A stretch of 64,000 nt of DNA, from NCBI GenBank assembly GCA_910586925.1, contig CAJUKG010000005.1, positions 1-64,000 of the forward strand. Direction: 5' to 3'. Position numbers and translations under genes: made by a program. The notes under the pieces are model-generated. The model did no database searches, was not told the origin of the DNA, and saw nothing but the letters and a program-made list of their open reading frames with translations. The DNA comes from an uncultured Christensenellaceae bacterium. Lineage in GTDB: Bacteria; Bacillota; Clostridia; Christensenellales; Pumilibacteraceae. Shown piece by piece: positions 34,424 through 43,225 of the stretch; positions within the stretch are counted from its first letter, which is position 1; each line of letters begins with the position of its first letter.

Positions 34424-34452
34424 TTGCCAAAGCCATAAAAAAGTGGTATATT
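34424..34452 (+). promoter_or_regulatory. Sigma-A promoter for rpmB
   Basis: TTGCCA (34424-34429) and TATATT (34447-34452) on the plus strand with a 17-base spacer; a ribosome site AGGAGG lies about 30 bases downstream. Confidence 0.7.
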
Positions 34453-34496
34453 TATAGAGATAAAAAGATTATGCCCCGTCAGGAGGTCAAAACGCC

Positions 34497-34688
34497 ATGA
34501 GCAAAGTATGTTCGATTTGCGGAAAAGGCAAGGTTGCAGGCAACAACGTCAGCCACTCGCATAAGAAAACAAAGCGCACTTTCAGCGCAAACGTGCACCA
34601 AGTAACCACCGAAGTGGACGGCAAAGTTTCGCACGAATACGTTTGCACGCGCTGCCTGCGCACAGCGAAAAAACACGAAAACGACTGA
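34497..34688 (+). CDS. rpmB: 50S ribosomal protein L28
   Basis: A 63-residue L28 with two CxxC pairs (CSICGKG and CTRCLR), so the zinc-binding form. KTKRTFSANVHQV is the conserved core. It is the only ribosomal gene on the plus strand here, transcribed against asp23 as in Bacillus and Clostridium. Confidence 0.97.
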   Translation: MSKVCSICGKGKVAGNNVSHSHKKTKRTFSANVHQVTTEVDGKVSHEYVCTRCLRTAKKHEND

Positions 34689-34715
34689 TTGATTTATCGT
34701 TTTATATTTCGCAAC

Positions 34716-34750
34716 AAAAAATCCGAGCAAGCTGTTTGCTCGGATTTTTT
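34716..34750. terminator. Bidirectional intrinsic terminator between rpmB and spoVM
   Basis: A 15-bp stem, 34716-34730 with 34736-34750, is flanked by A-run and T-run. It ends rpmB on the plus strand and spoVM on the minus strand, which converge on it. Confidence 0.92.
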
Positions 34751-34812
34751 ATATGCCTGCGGCGTATTATCGGAGTAACGCTCGACCACGCCGCAAGACG
34801 GTCGCTCGGCAG

Positions 34813-34887
34813 TTACCGCTTTCTTTTGAAAACTCGCACAATCGCGCCCAACGGTCTGGGCAGCTTTATACATATGATCTTTGTCAT
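34813..34887 (-). CDS. spoVM: SpoVM, small curvature-sensing spore coat assembly protein
   Basis: A 24-residue gene, too short for most gene finders. The start ATG at 34887 has GGAGGTGCGG immediately before it and the stop is TAA at 34815-34813. The peptide reads as MTKIICIKLPRPLGAIVR followed by a basic end, matching the amphipathic SpoVM helix (IKLPxxLGxIVR) that marks the convex forespore surface and recruits SpoIVA. It lies between rpe and rpmB exactly as in Bacillus subtilis. CATACACT at 34898-34905, upstream on the minus strand, resembles a sigma-E -10, though no good -35 is visible. Identity is well supported by motif plus synteny. Confidence 0.88.
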   Translation of the reverse strand: MTKIICIKLPRPLGAIVRVFKRKR

Positions 34888-34930
34888 GCCGCACCTCCAT
34901 TAAAAGTGTATGCGGCTTTTTTATATTAGG

Positions 34931-35593
34931 TTACTGCGGTTTACCGTGAAGATGCCGCACCGCTTCCGCCCTGTCCGCCGCGCCGAATACGGCATTACCC
35001 GCTACGAGTATATCAGCACCCGCTTTCGCCGCGTCCGCCGCGTTGGACAGCGTTATCCCGCCGTCGACCTCGACGAGAGCATGCGGGCAATATCTGTCGC
35101 GAAGTCGCGCCGCTTCCGTCACGCGCTCGAGCGAGCCGTCGATAAACTTCTGACCGCCGAACCCCGGGAATACCGACATGACGACTATCAGATCGAGAAG
35201 CGCGGCATAACGTTCGATACTCGAGATCGGCGTATCGGGATTGACAGCAAGCCCGCATTTGCATCCCGAATTTTTGATAATTGCGAGAGCCTTTTCTATT
35301 TCCGTTTCCGCTTCTACATGAAACGACACGAAGTCCGCACCGCTTTTTACGAAACGCTCGACGTAGCGCACGGGGTTTGTTATCATTAGATGCACGTCGA
35401 ACGGCAAGTCGGACAGCGGACGCAGGTCGGATATCATTTTGAATCCGAAAGTGAGGTTGGGCACGAATACGCCGTCCATAACGTCGACATGGATAACGTC
35501 CGCACCGACCGCTTTCATATCTTTGACGTCGGAACCGAGATTTGCGAAGTTGCCGCTCAAAATAGAGGGCGCGATGAGAATACTTTTTTCCAT
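34931..35593 (-). CDS. rpe: Ribulose-phosphate 3-epimerase
   Basis: A 220-residue TIM-barrel enzyme that interconverts ribulose-5-phosphate and xylulose-5-phosphate in the pentose-phosphate pathway. Signatures: IAPSILSGNFANL, HVDVMDGVFVPNLTFG, DVHLMITNPVRYV, VMSVFPGFGGQKF, and VEVDGGI near the C-terminus. Xylulose-5-phosphate also serves transketolase. GGGG lies very close to the ATG and the predicted promoter start coincides with it (see 35600-35628). Confidence 0.96.
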   Translation of the reverse strand: MEKSILIAPSILSGNFANLGSDVKDMKAVGADVIHVDVMDGVFVPNLTFGFKMISDLRPLSDLPFDVHLMITNPVRYVERFVKSGADFVSFHVEAETEIEKALAIIKNSGCKCGLAVNPDTPISSIERYAALLDLIVVMSVFPGFGGQKFIDGSLERVTEAARLRDRYCPHALVEVDGGITLSNAADAAKAGADILVAGNAVFGAADRAEAVRHLHGKPQ

Positions 35594-35599
35594 ATCCCC

Positions 35600-35628
35600 A
35601 TTTTACCACAACGCGCCCCCGCCGTCAA
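35600..35628 (-). promoter_or_regulatory. Promoter directly abutting rpe (possible leaderless transcript)
   Basis: TTGACG (35623-35628) and TAAAAT (35600-35605) on the minus strand with 17-base spacing. The ATG of rpe is six bases after the -10 box, so transcription would start at or next to the start codon. Confidence 0.5.
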
Positions 35629-35635
35629 CATTTTT

Positions 35636-36796
35636 CTACCATTCCTCGATAAAATCGTCGAGAATATCCAAATAACCTTTTTTCTCGCAGTCGTTCGTCG
35701 CGACGAGCGGCACCGATTTATATTTCTCGCCGTTGATATACACGACGGCTTCGCCTATCACGTCGCCTGCGGAAATCGGAGCGCAAAGTCCGTTTACGAC
35801 GTTTTCGACGGAAATCTCCGCTTTATCGCCCATTGCGACGAACGCCGTGCAGTCCTCTGCGGCAACGGCAGTCACAACATCGGTCTTACCGCCGGAAACA
35901 GCATACTCGCCCGCTACGTCGCCTTTACGCACCGCATACACGGTTTTGTAGTTGGCGAACCCGTAATTGAGCATTTCCGAAACCTCGGCATTGCGGGTCT
36001 TTGAATTTTCGGCACCGATCGTCACGCAGATGAGCCGCGTATCGCCGCGCTTGGCGGTAACGGTTATGCACGAGCGCGCTTCGTCGGTATAGCCCGTCTT
36101 GCCGCCGTCGCAACCGTTATAGAACTTTATGAGTTTATTCGTGTTCGTAAGCCCGGTGACTCTGCCGCTCGGGTGCTCGAAATCGTACATCCACACACCG
36201 GCATACTCGAAGAACTTGCCGTGTTTCATGAGCTGTTTGAACATTACCGCAACGTCGGCGGCACAGCTGTACTGTCCCGCGGCGGGAAGTCCTGTGCAAT
36301 TAACGAACTTCGTATCCGCCATGCCGAGTTCGTCCGCCCGTGCGTTCATCGCGTCAACAAACGCGTCGACACTGCCGTACAGAAATTCCGCGACCGCAAC
36401 GCACGAATCGTTTGCGGAAGCGACAACTATACTTTTGAGAAGCTCGGACAGTTTGTATTCCGCACCCGCGTCGAGAAACGCCTGCGAGCCGCCCATGGAT
36501 GCCGCCTTGTCCGATGCGAGCACCGCGGTATCGAGGGATATTTCCCGCTTTTCTATTTCGTCGAACGCAAGTCCGAGCGTCATGATCTTTACCATGCTCG
36601 CAATCTGCAAATGCTCTTTGGTATTCTTCTCGAAAACGACCGTCCCAGTTTCGCCGTCCATAAGCATTGCCGCCTTACTCGTCCGCGCGAGCGTTTCCGC
36701 AGGCTCGGCGTGAGCGAACGCCCGACCCGCGACGGGCATTATCGCGATCACCGCGGCAAGCACAGCCGCGAGTCCTATTTTGATTCTTTTGTTCAT
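35636..36796 (-). CDS. dacF: D-alanyl-D-alanine carboxypeptidase DacF-like
   Basis: A 386-residue S11 penicillin-binding protein. A signal peptide (about 28 residues, cleavage near AFAHA) sends it outside. Active-site motifs are SMVK (Ser67, Lys70), SAND (Ser127, Asn129) and KTGYT. Unlike the shorter homologue at 19452 it has the C-terminal PBP5-type beta domain and a hydrophobic/acidic end. The neighbouring spoIVB suggests that it acts on spore peptidoglycan as DacF does in Bacillus, but vegetative use is equally possible. GGAGG precedes the ATG. Confidence 0.9.
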   Translation of the reverse strand: MNKRIKIGLAAVLAAVIAIMPVAGRAFAHAEPAETLARTSKAAMLMDGETGTVVFEKNTKEHLQIASMVKIMTLGLAFDEIEKREISLDTAVLASDKAASMGGSQAFLDAGAEYKLSELLKSIVVASANDSCVAVAEFLYGSVDAFVDAMNARADELGMADTKFVNCTGLPAAGQYSCAADVAVMFKQLMKHGKFFEYAGVWMYDFEHPSGRVTGLTNTNKLIKFYNGCDGGKTGYTDEARSCITVTAKRGDTRLICVTIGAENSKTRNAEVSEMLNYGFANYKTVYAVRKGDVAGEYAVSGGKTDVVTAVAAEDCTAFVAMGDKAEISVENVVNGLCAPISAGDVIGEAVVYINGEKYKSVPLVATNDCEKKGYLDILDDFIEEW

Positions 36797-36865
36797 AATT
36801 CCTCCAACGAGTTTTTTGTTAGTTTACCTTTATCGCAAAAAATAATTCATGATAAACCAATGTAG

Positions 36866-37486
36866 TTACACGACGCCCACCAGCCCCGCGCCGAACAGAA
36901 GCAAAGTTACGCTCTTTACCACTGCGACTACGAACAATGCCAATATGTACTGCAACACTTTTTTGTAGTACTGCGCGAGGTCGGCTTTGGACGGAGAACA
37001 CCCCGCATTGAGCGACCTGAAATAAAAGCAGCCGTATGACAGCATACACAGCATTGCGATCTCTATAATGCACGTCGGTACAAACAGCACGAACAGCATC
37101 GGCACGGCGGAAACGGTGTACGCGACCACCGTGACGCTCACGTTCAAGCCGAGTATGTACGAGCGATACGCGCACGGCGCGAGCGACAAAAACGTCGTCG
37201 GACGATTGAAAAACATAGACGCCGCAAAAGCGAAATAAGCGACAGATAGGAAAAAATCGGCAAAAAAGAAGCCGAAAACCCCGCTTTCGCCGCGTAAAAA
37301 GCCGAAAAGCACGCCGTTGCTGATAGATATGTACTCCGCTTTATCGGGAACGGTTATGCCGACCGCTATCCCTACCACAAGAAAGAGCAAGCACAGCAAG
37401 GCGTAAAGTATGACGTTAAATCGGTTGCGCCGCACCGAGTGCGACAAGCTGTTGAACCAATCGGAAATTACAAACGTGCGCTTCAT
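36866..37486 (-). CDS. Integral membrane protein, possibly SpoIIM-like
   Basis: A 206-residue protein with four to five hydrophobic segments. The N-terminus is a basic cytoplasmic stretch (SHSVRRNRFN), then a long helix (LLCLLFLVVGIAVGITV), and an ISNGVLFGFLRGESG segment that has a feel of SpoIIM (stage II sporulation protein M). Position between spoIVB and dacF also suits a sporulation gene. Similarity to SpoIIM is weak by eye and could be mere hydrophobicity, so the family is left open. Confidence 0.6.
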   Translation of the reverse strand: MKRTFVISDWFNSLSHSVRRNRFNVILYALLCLLFLVVGIAVGITVPDKAEYISISNGVLFGFLRGESGVFGFFFADFFLSVAYFAFAASMFFNRPTTFLSLAPCAYRSYILGLNVSVTVVAYTVSAVPMLFVLFVPTCIIEIAMLCMLSYGCFYFRSLNAGCSPSKADLAQYYKKVLQYILALFVVAVVKSVTLLLFGAGLVGVV

Positions 37487-37608
37487 ACCGTAAATCTATG
37501 CCGACATTCGCGCGGATATTCTAAAATTCGCCCGATTTCGCAAAATGTCGAATTTTAGCATTTCAAGCGGCATTTCCGCGTTTACGGCAGTGTACGCAAA
37601 AAACTAAA

Positions 37609-38592
37609 CTATGGGTTCAAAAAATCGGCATACACGCCGTAACCTTTCGTGCTGTCGTTGAGCAGTACGTGCGTGACCCCCGCCACGACCTTGCCGTCCT
37701 GAATTATAGGCGACCCGCTCATACCCCGCACTATTCCGCCCGTCGCGTCGAGAAGCCGTTTGTCGGTAACGCGAAACACTATACCCTTCTCTTTGCGCTC
37801 CGACTGTTTTGTCGCTTTGATGATCTCGATATCGAAATTATCGGTGACGCCGTTGACCGTCGTGCGAACTTGAGCCGCGCCCGGCTTGACGTCGTCACGT
37901 CCGCCGAGCGGCAATTTTTGCGAACGGTCGAAATCGGCGGTATAGTTACCCGCCACTCCGAAACTGTTGTTGCACGTGACGTCTCCGAGTACCTTGTCGG
38001 GAATGACCGTTGCAATAAACGCGCCCGCCTCGTTCTTTGTACCGCGCTTTATCCCGACGACTTTGCACCCGTGGATATGACCGCCGTCGAACGGCAACCG
38101 AACACCCGATTCGCCGTCGCATATCTCGTGACCGAGCGCGACGAACCGACCGTTGCCGCGAACGAACGTGACGGTACCTACCCCGTAAATCTTGTCCTTG
38201 ATCTTTATTCCGAGCTTCGGCTTGCCCGTGTACAGCTCGACGACGGGAGTCACCTCGACGGTGAGCTGTCTGCCGTCCCGAACTATCTCGAGCGTAGCTT
38301 TGCCGACGGTTATGCTGTCCGCTATGTCGTCGTAACTATCCACCTCGCTGCCGTTCACGCTTTTTATGACGTCGCCCGAATAAATCCCCTCGACGGCGGC
38401 TATGCCGTACTCCGTTTCAACGCCCGTCACGCTCTCCACGAGCAGTCCGTCTATATCCACCGATATTCCCACTTGAAATCCACCGACGTATACCGTGCCG
38501 TCGTCGGTGTCCGCATACGCATGTCCGGGCACACCGACAAACGCTATAGCGAATGCGAGCAGCACGCATAACAATAACCGTAATTTTTTCAT
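37609..38592 (-). CDS. spoIVB: SpoIVB serine protease (S55)
   Basis: A 327-residue SpoIVB, the forespore signalling protease that triggers sigma-K activation via SpoIVFA. A signal peptide (residues 1-27) is followed by a PDZ domain (about 35-110, YSGDVIKSVNGSEVDSYDD) and the S55 peptidase domain with the His in FVALGHEI and the nucleophile Ser in GMSGSP. The C-terminus KGYGVYADFL is intact. No clear ribosome site precedes the ATG. The partners SpoIVFA/FB are not in the window. Confidence 0.94.
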   Translation of the reverse strand: MKKLRLLLCVLLAFAIAFVGVPGHAYADTDDGTVYVGGFQVGISVDIDGLLVESVTGVETEYGIAAVEGIYSGDVIKSVNGSEVDSYDDIADSITVGKATLEIVRDGRQLTVEVTPVVELYTGKPKLGIKIKDKIYGVGTVTFVRGNGRFVALGHEICDGESGVRLPFDGGHIHGCKVVGIKRGTKNEAGAFIATVIPDKVLGDVTCNNSFGVAGNYTADFDRSQKLPLGGRDDVKPGAAQVRTTVNGVTDNFDIEIIKATKQSERKEKGIVFRVTDKRLLDATGGIVRGMSGSPIIQDGKVVAGVTHVLLNDSTKGYGVYADFLNP

Positions 38593-38636
38593 ACTTTAAG
38601 TAGTCTTTGCAGTATACAAAAAAGTATGCCGAAAGA

Positions 38637-38669
38637 ATTAACAATTAACAATTAATAATTAATAATTGA
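38637..38669. repeat. AT-rich short tandem repeat
   Basis: Repeated AATTAACAATTAATA units of about 6-8 bases run through this stretch upstream of spoIVB. The remaining gap to 38864 also holds the inverted repeat at 38747-38831 and no gene. Confidence 0.5.
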
Positions 38670-38746
38670 GGGCGAATTTATAATTTAACCGATTAAATTA
38701 TCTTTTATCTCTTATTTAGTATCTATTATTTATATTACGTTTCTTT

Positions 38747-38831
38747 GCGGCGTGCCGAGGACGTCACGCCCTACGGAAGCGTGTATTACGTTTCCGATAA
38801 GTTGTAGGGCACGGCGTCCCCGACGTGCCGC
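38747..38831. repeat. 85-bp inverted-repeat element between recN and spoIVB
   Basis: The arm at 38747-38774 (starts GCGGCGTGCCGAGG) is the imperfect inverse of 38804-38831 (ends CGACGTGCCGC). The 28-base arms match at about 20 positions. Between them GGAAGCGT...ACGTTTCC makes an inner hairpin (38775-38795). The element begins GCGGC and ends GCCGC. It may serve as the recN terminator or be a mobile repeat. Confidence 0.65.
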
Positions 38832-38864
38832 TAAAGGTACGATAAAATAATTTATGCCTAATTT

Positions 38865-40565
38865 TCAATTACCGATTTTTAATTTGTATTTGTATTCGTC
38901 GCAGAAATTTTTCAGTTCGGTGGCGTTTGTATCCGAAGTGGAAGAAACGCCCTTTGTTCCCGAAAGCCGCGAGATCTCGCTCACCATGCCGTTTTTGTCG
39001 AGCGGAGTGACGCGCGTCGCCGTATCGCCGTCCGCTTCGTGTTTTTCTATAAAGTAGTGCCCGTCCGCCATTGCGGCTATTTGCGGCAAATGCGTTACGC
39101 AAAGCACTTGATGCCCGCGCGAGAGCGTTGCGAGTTTTTTCGCGACGCAAAGTCCTATCGCGCCGCTTATACCCGTGTCTATCTCGTCGAAAATCATAGT
39201 TTCGATATTGCTCAAATTGCCCGTGACAAGTTTGATCGCGAGCATAAACCTCGACATTTCGCCGCCCGATATTATCTTTGCGAGCGGCAAAAGCGGCTGT
39301 CCGACATTGGGGCTCAAATAGAACTCGAACTCGTCGCAACCCGTCGCCGTCACGCGCGAAACGAACTTATCCGCGCTCGGCATTTCCGCAAAAACGGTTT
39401 CAAACTTCGCTTTTGCCATGCCGAGGTCGGCAAGCTCCGACTGTATTTGTTTTTGCATCGTCGCCGCGCCGCGCTTTCGCATATCGGACAGCGTTTTGCA
39501 ACTGTCGTACAGCTTGCCGCGAAGCTCGCTCTCCCTGCGCGTGAGTTTTTCGTAAAGCTCCGCGCCGTTTTCGGCTCTGTCGAGTTCGGCGCGAGCGTCC
39601 TCGACAAACTTTTGCATAGCGTCGTAATTGCCGTACTTGCTTTTCAAAGCGCGAAGTTTATCGAGTCTTGCGACCACTTCGTCGAGTTCACGCTCGCTGT
39701 CGCCCATGCCTTCGAGTTCGTCCTTGACGCATTCCGCTATATCGTCAAGCTCGATAGACACCGATTTCAGTCTGTCGTGGATCTCCGCATATTTCTCGTC
39801 GAGTCCCGCGATAGCGGCGATACCGTGCACCGCCGACGACACGCCGTCGCTCGCACCCTCGTCGCCGTCCAACATATCCACACATTCGGCGAGCGCGGTT
39901 TTTATCCGTTCAGACGCCATGAGCACGTGCCGACGCTCGACGAGTTTATCTTCCTCGCCGCGCTTGACGTCGGCGGCGGCTATCTCGTCGAGCTGATACT
40001 TGAGCACGTCTATTCGCTGCGCACGCGCCGTTTCGTCGCCGAGCGAATCGAGTTCCGACCGCACCGATTTGTACTCGTCGAAAATTGCTTTATGCGCTTT
40101 CATGGGCGCATCGTCCGCTTTGAACACGAAATAGTCGAGGATCTTGCGCTGTTCGGTTATTTTCAAAAGCGATTGATATTCGTTCTGTCCGTAAATATCG
40201 ACATAGTTTTGCATAAGTTCGCGAAGCATGGCGGTAGTGACCTGCTTGCCGTTGACGCGAATATCGTTGCGCCCGTCCTTGAAAAACTTGCGCGTGACGA
40301 TAAAGAATCCGTCCTCGCAGTCGATGCCGAGTTGCTCGAGCGGCGCGCCGTTTTCGAACCCGAACACTCCCTCCACAAATCCGCTGTCCTCGCCGAACTT
40401 GAGAAAAGATTTATCGTACCTCGCACCGACAAGAAGCATGAGCGAATCGACGATTATCGACTTGCCCGCGCCCGTTTCGCCCGAAAACACGTTCAGTTCG
40501 GGCAAAAACCGTATTTCGAGGTCGCGTATCAATGCCAAATTATGTATCGTTATCCTTTGCAGCAT
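38865..40565 (-). CDS. recN: DNA repair protein RecN
   Basis: A 566-residue SMC-like ATPase that senses double-strand breaks. Walker A is GETGAGKS at residues 29-36. A long coiled-coil hinge region occupies about 160-360. The C-terminal ABC signature ISGGEMSRFMLA and Walker B TMIFDEIDTGISG are followed by HLPQIAAMADGHYF. It starts five bases after nadK, the usual pair in Firmicutes. Confidence 0.96.
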   Translation of the reverse strand: MLQRITIHNLALIRDLEIRFLPELNVFSGETGAGKSIIVDSLMLLVGARYDKSFLKFGEDSGFVEGVFGFENGAPLEQLGIDCEDGFFIVTRKFFKDGRNDIRVNGKQVTTAMLRELMQNYVDIYGQNEYQSLLKITEQRKILDYFVFKADDAPMKAHKAIFDEYKSVRSELDSLGDETARAQRIDVLKYQLDEIAAADVKRGEEDKLVERRHVLMASERIKTALAECVDMLDGDEGASDGVSSAVHGIAAIAGLDEKYAEIHDRLKSVSIELDDIAECVKDELEGMGDSERELDEVVARLDKLRALKSKYGNYDAMQKFVEDARAELDRAENGAELYEKLTRRESELRGKLYDSCKTLSDMRKRGAATMQKQIQSELADLGMAKAKFETVFAEMPSADKFVSRVTATGCDEFEFYLSPNVGQPLLPLAKIISGGEMSRFMLAIKLVTGNLSNIETMIFDEIDTGISGAIGLCVAKKLATLSRGHQVLCVTHLPQIAAMADGHYFIEKHEADGDTATRVTPLDKNGMVSEISRLSGTKGVSSTSDTNATELKNFCDEYKYKLKIGN

Positions 40566-40569
40566 GGCG

Positions 40570-41361
40570 TTAATCCTCCGGTGCCGACCACGAATTGAGT
40601 TTTGTGAGCAGTCGCGAATAGAAATTGAGCTTTCCGAAACGAATGAACATAACGCTCCTGTCCCAGCCCGTTACCGTCATGCTTTTTCCGTTTTCGAGTG
40701 TTGCGCGCAGTTCTCCGTCTATGTATATATTTGCGGCGTCGCCGAAATAATTGGTCATTTCGACATTCTCGAACGAACCGACGACTATCGGACGGGTGCG
40801 AAGCGTATGCGGATTTATCGGGGTGAGTGCTATAACGGGCGTATTCGGGCTTATCACCGACCCGCCCGCCGCAAGCGAATACGCCGTCGATCCCGTCGGC
40901 GTGGACGCGATATATCCGTCGCAGGAAAACTTGTCTATGAGCGCGCCGCCCACTTTCACTTTGAGTGTTATCATGCGCCCGCCGCCCGATCTTATTACGG
41001 CATCGTTGAGCGCGTAATAATGCTTGCCGTCCACGCTCGCGTCTATGAGCGCGCGACGCTCGAGCCGATAATTGCGCGCGATCAGCATTTTGAACGCGTC
41101 GTCAAGCTCGGCGGGTTCTATTTCGGTGAGAAATCCCACAGTGCCCATATTGACGCCGAGTATAGGCGTTTCGGAAACGGCGCAATGCTCAGCAATGCGC
41201 AAAATCGTACCGTCGCCGCCTATCGACACTATAAAAGCATACTCGCCGCGAGCGTTGTACGGTTCGGCTTCGAGTCCGTTCGCTTTAGCCGCGTCGAGCG
41301 CGGCTTTTTGAACTTTCAGCCCCGCATCCTTATTGGGATTTGAATAAACGCCTATTTTCAT
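40570..41361 (-). CDS. nadK: NAD kinase
   Basis: A 263-residue kinase that makes NADP from NAD. The family motif GGDGT is at residues 48-52, followed by the NMGTVGFLTEIEP block, TPTGSTAYSLAAGG and a C-terminal domain ending PHTLRTRPIV. It is the first gene after the promoter at 41392-41420. Confidence 0.95.
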   Translation of the reverse strand: MKIGVYSNPNKDAGLKVQKAALDAAKANGLEAEPYNARGEYAFIVSIGGDGTILRIAEHCAVSETPILGVNMGTVGFLTEIEPAELDDAFKMLIARNYRLERRALIDASVDGKHYYALNDAVIRSGGGRMITLKVKVGGALIDKFSCDGYIASTPTGSTAYSLAAGGSVISPNTPVIALTPINPHTLRTRPIVVGSFENVEMTNYFGDAANIYIDGELRATLENGKSMTVTGWDRSVMFIRFGKLNFYSRLLTKLNSWSAPED

Positions 41362-41391
41362 GATCCGTCCGTCTTGTTGTATTTCGTTTTA

Positions 41392-41420
41392 ATTGTACTA
41401 TATATGCCGAAATTATTCAA
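41392..41420 (-). promoter_or_regulatory. Internal sigma-A-type promoter before nadK-recN
   Basis: TTGAAT (41415-41420, inside the 3' end of dxs) and TACAAT (41392-41397) on the minus strand, spacer 17. It gives nadK-recN a separate start besides readthrough from dxs. Confidence 0.6.
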
Positions 41421-43224
41421 GGCTTTTTATAAGCCTCGATAGATTTTCTTCGGTAATGCCCGATTTTTCGAGTCCGCCCTCCACCGTGCGGTCGTCTATG
41501 AACGCGTCGCCGTGCGCTAACGTAACGCATTTCGCGCCGTAACCCGATTTATTCAGAAACACAGCCACGCTTTCGCCGAACCCGCCACGGGCGATATTGT
41601 CCTCGACGGTTATAAATGCGTCGCCTCTCTCCGCACGCGCACGTAAAAACGCCTCGTCGAGCGGCTTTACGAACCGCGCGTTCACGATCGTTATATCCGA
41701 CTTTTCCGCGGCTTTCTCGGCAACGTCGAGCGCGCGCCCGCCCGCACACAGCACGGTGACGCGCGAACCGCCCTCGCGCACCGTTTCCCACTTCCCGTAC
41801 TCTATCGGCGAGTGTTTGCGCGTGACGACGTAAGACTTGGGATAACGAATGGCGAGTGGCGCGTCGAAGCCGAGCGAGAACTCGAGCATAGCTTTAAGCT
41901 CGTCGCCGTCGGTCGGACACATTACCGTCATGCCCGGCAGCATCGACAAATAGCTCAAATCGAATACGCCTTGATGGGTAACGCCGTCCGCGCCGACCAC
42001 GCCCGCGCGGTCGATACAGAACGTGACGGGATACCCGCATATGCACACGTCGTGCAGAAGTTCGTCGAACCCGCGTTGCAAAAACGTCGAGTACACTGCG
42101 AAATACGGCTTGAGCCCGCCCGCCGCGAGTGCCGCGCTGTAAGTAACGGCGTGCTCCTCGGCGATACCGACATCCTTGAACTTGTCGGGGTGCGCCGTCG
42201 CGAATTTTTCAAGCCCGGTGCCTATCGACATTGCGGCGGTTATTGCGGTGACGCGCTTGTCGCGGTTTGCCGCCTCTATCAGAAACTCGCCGAGAACGGC
42301 GGAAAAATCCTCGCCGCGACTCCCTTCGCACGAACTGATGCCGTGCGAGTGTTCGGGATCGTTCGCCGCACTCGAAAGCCCCTTGCCTTTATCGGTGATC
42401 ACGTGCAAAATTACGGGACCGTTTTTCTTCTTCGCCTGCTCGAACATATCTATAAGCTCGGCGACGTTGTGCCCGTCGAACGGTCCGTAATAGGAAATAC
42501 CCATTTCCTCGAACATTTTGTTGGACAGTACGACGCGCTTCAAAAATCCTTTGCTCTTGTCGAGAAGGCTTAACACTCCGTCGCCGAATAGCGGAATAAT
42601 AGATACCGCGCGTTTTATCTCCGACTTCATGCGGATATACCGCTTACTGAGTCGCAGTCGCGTCAAATACTTGCTCATCGCGCCCACGTTCTTGCTTATC
42701 GACATGTTGTTGTCGTTAAGCACGATTATAACGGGCAGTCTTTCGCTGCCTATGGCGTTGAGAGCCTCGTAGGCAAGCCCGCCCGTAAGCGCGCCGTCGC
42801 CTATTACCGCCACGACGTGCTCGTCGCGGTCCAACCTCGCCGCCGCTTCAGCAAAGCCGAGCGCGACGGACAGCGAAGTGCTCGCGTGCCCCGCGATAAA
42901 CGGATCGTACTCGCTCTCTCCGGGAAGCGGAAATCCCGAGATCCCGCCGTTTTTGCGCAAGCCGTCGAACATATCCCCGCGCCCCGTGATCAGCTTGTGA
43001 GTGTACGCCTGATGCCCCACGTCGAATACTATCTTGTCGCGCGGACAGTCGAACACATAATGCAACGCGACGGACAGCTCGATAGCTCCGAGATTGGACG
43101 ACAAATGCCCGCCGTTTGTTTCGACGGTGGAAATTATGCGCTCGCGGAAATGTCCGCACAGCTCGTTGAGCTGTTTGATATTAAGCCGTTTGATGTCCTG
43201 CGGCGTTTTGATCTCGATATCCAA
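41413..43224 (-). CDS. dxs: 1-deoxy-D-xylulose-5-phosphate synthase
   Basis: A 603-residue thiamine-diphosphate enzyme that makes DXP from pyruvate and glyceraldehyde-3-phosphate, first step of the MEP pathway. GDGALTGGLAYEALN binds ThDP-magnesium. EEHAVTYSAALAAGG holds the catalytic Glu, and DRAGVVGADGVTHQG and the C-terminal transketolase domain follow. It is coupled to ispA (one base between stop and next start) and read before nadK. The other MEP gene here is ispH. Confidence 0.96.
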   Translation of the reverse strand: MDIEIKTPQDIKRLNIKQLNELCGHFRERIISTVETNGGHLSSNLGAIELSVALHYVFDCPRDKIVFDVGHQAYTHKLITGRGDMFDGLRKNGGISGFPLPGESEYDPFIAGHASTSLSVALGFAEAAARLDRDEHVVAVIGDGALTGGLAYEALNAIGSERLPVIIVLNDNNMSISKNVGAMSKYLTRLRLSKRYIRMKSEIKRAVSIIPLFGDGVLSLLDKSKGFLKRVVLSNKMFEEMGISYYGPFDGHNVAELIDMFEQAKKKNGPVILHVITDKGKGLSSAANDPEHSHGISSCEGSRGEDFSAVLGEFLIEAANRDKRVTAITAAMSIGTGLEKFATAHPDKFKDVGIAEEHAVTYSAALAAGGLKPYFAVYSTFLQRGFDELLHDVCICGYPVTFCIDRAGVVGADGVTHQGVFDLSYLSMLPGMTVMCPTDGDELKAMLEFSLGFDAPLAIRYPKSYVVTRKHSPIEYGKWETVREGGSRVTVLCAGGRALDVAEKAAEKSDITIVNARFVKPLDEAFLRARAERGDAFITVEDNIARGGFGESVAVFLNKSGYGAKCVTLAHGDAFIDDRTVEGGLEKSGITEENLSRLIKSLE

Positions 43225-43225
43225 G

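Noticed and set aside
38593..38640. Sigma-G promoter for spoIVB
   Set aside because: CATACTT and GTATA-like stretches are present but spacing and order do not fit the sigma-F/G consensus.
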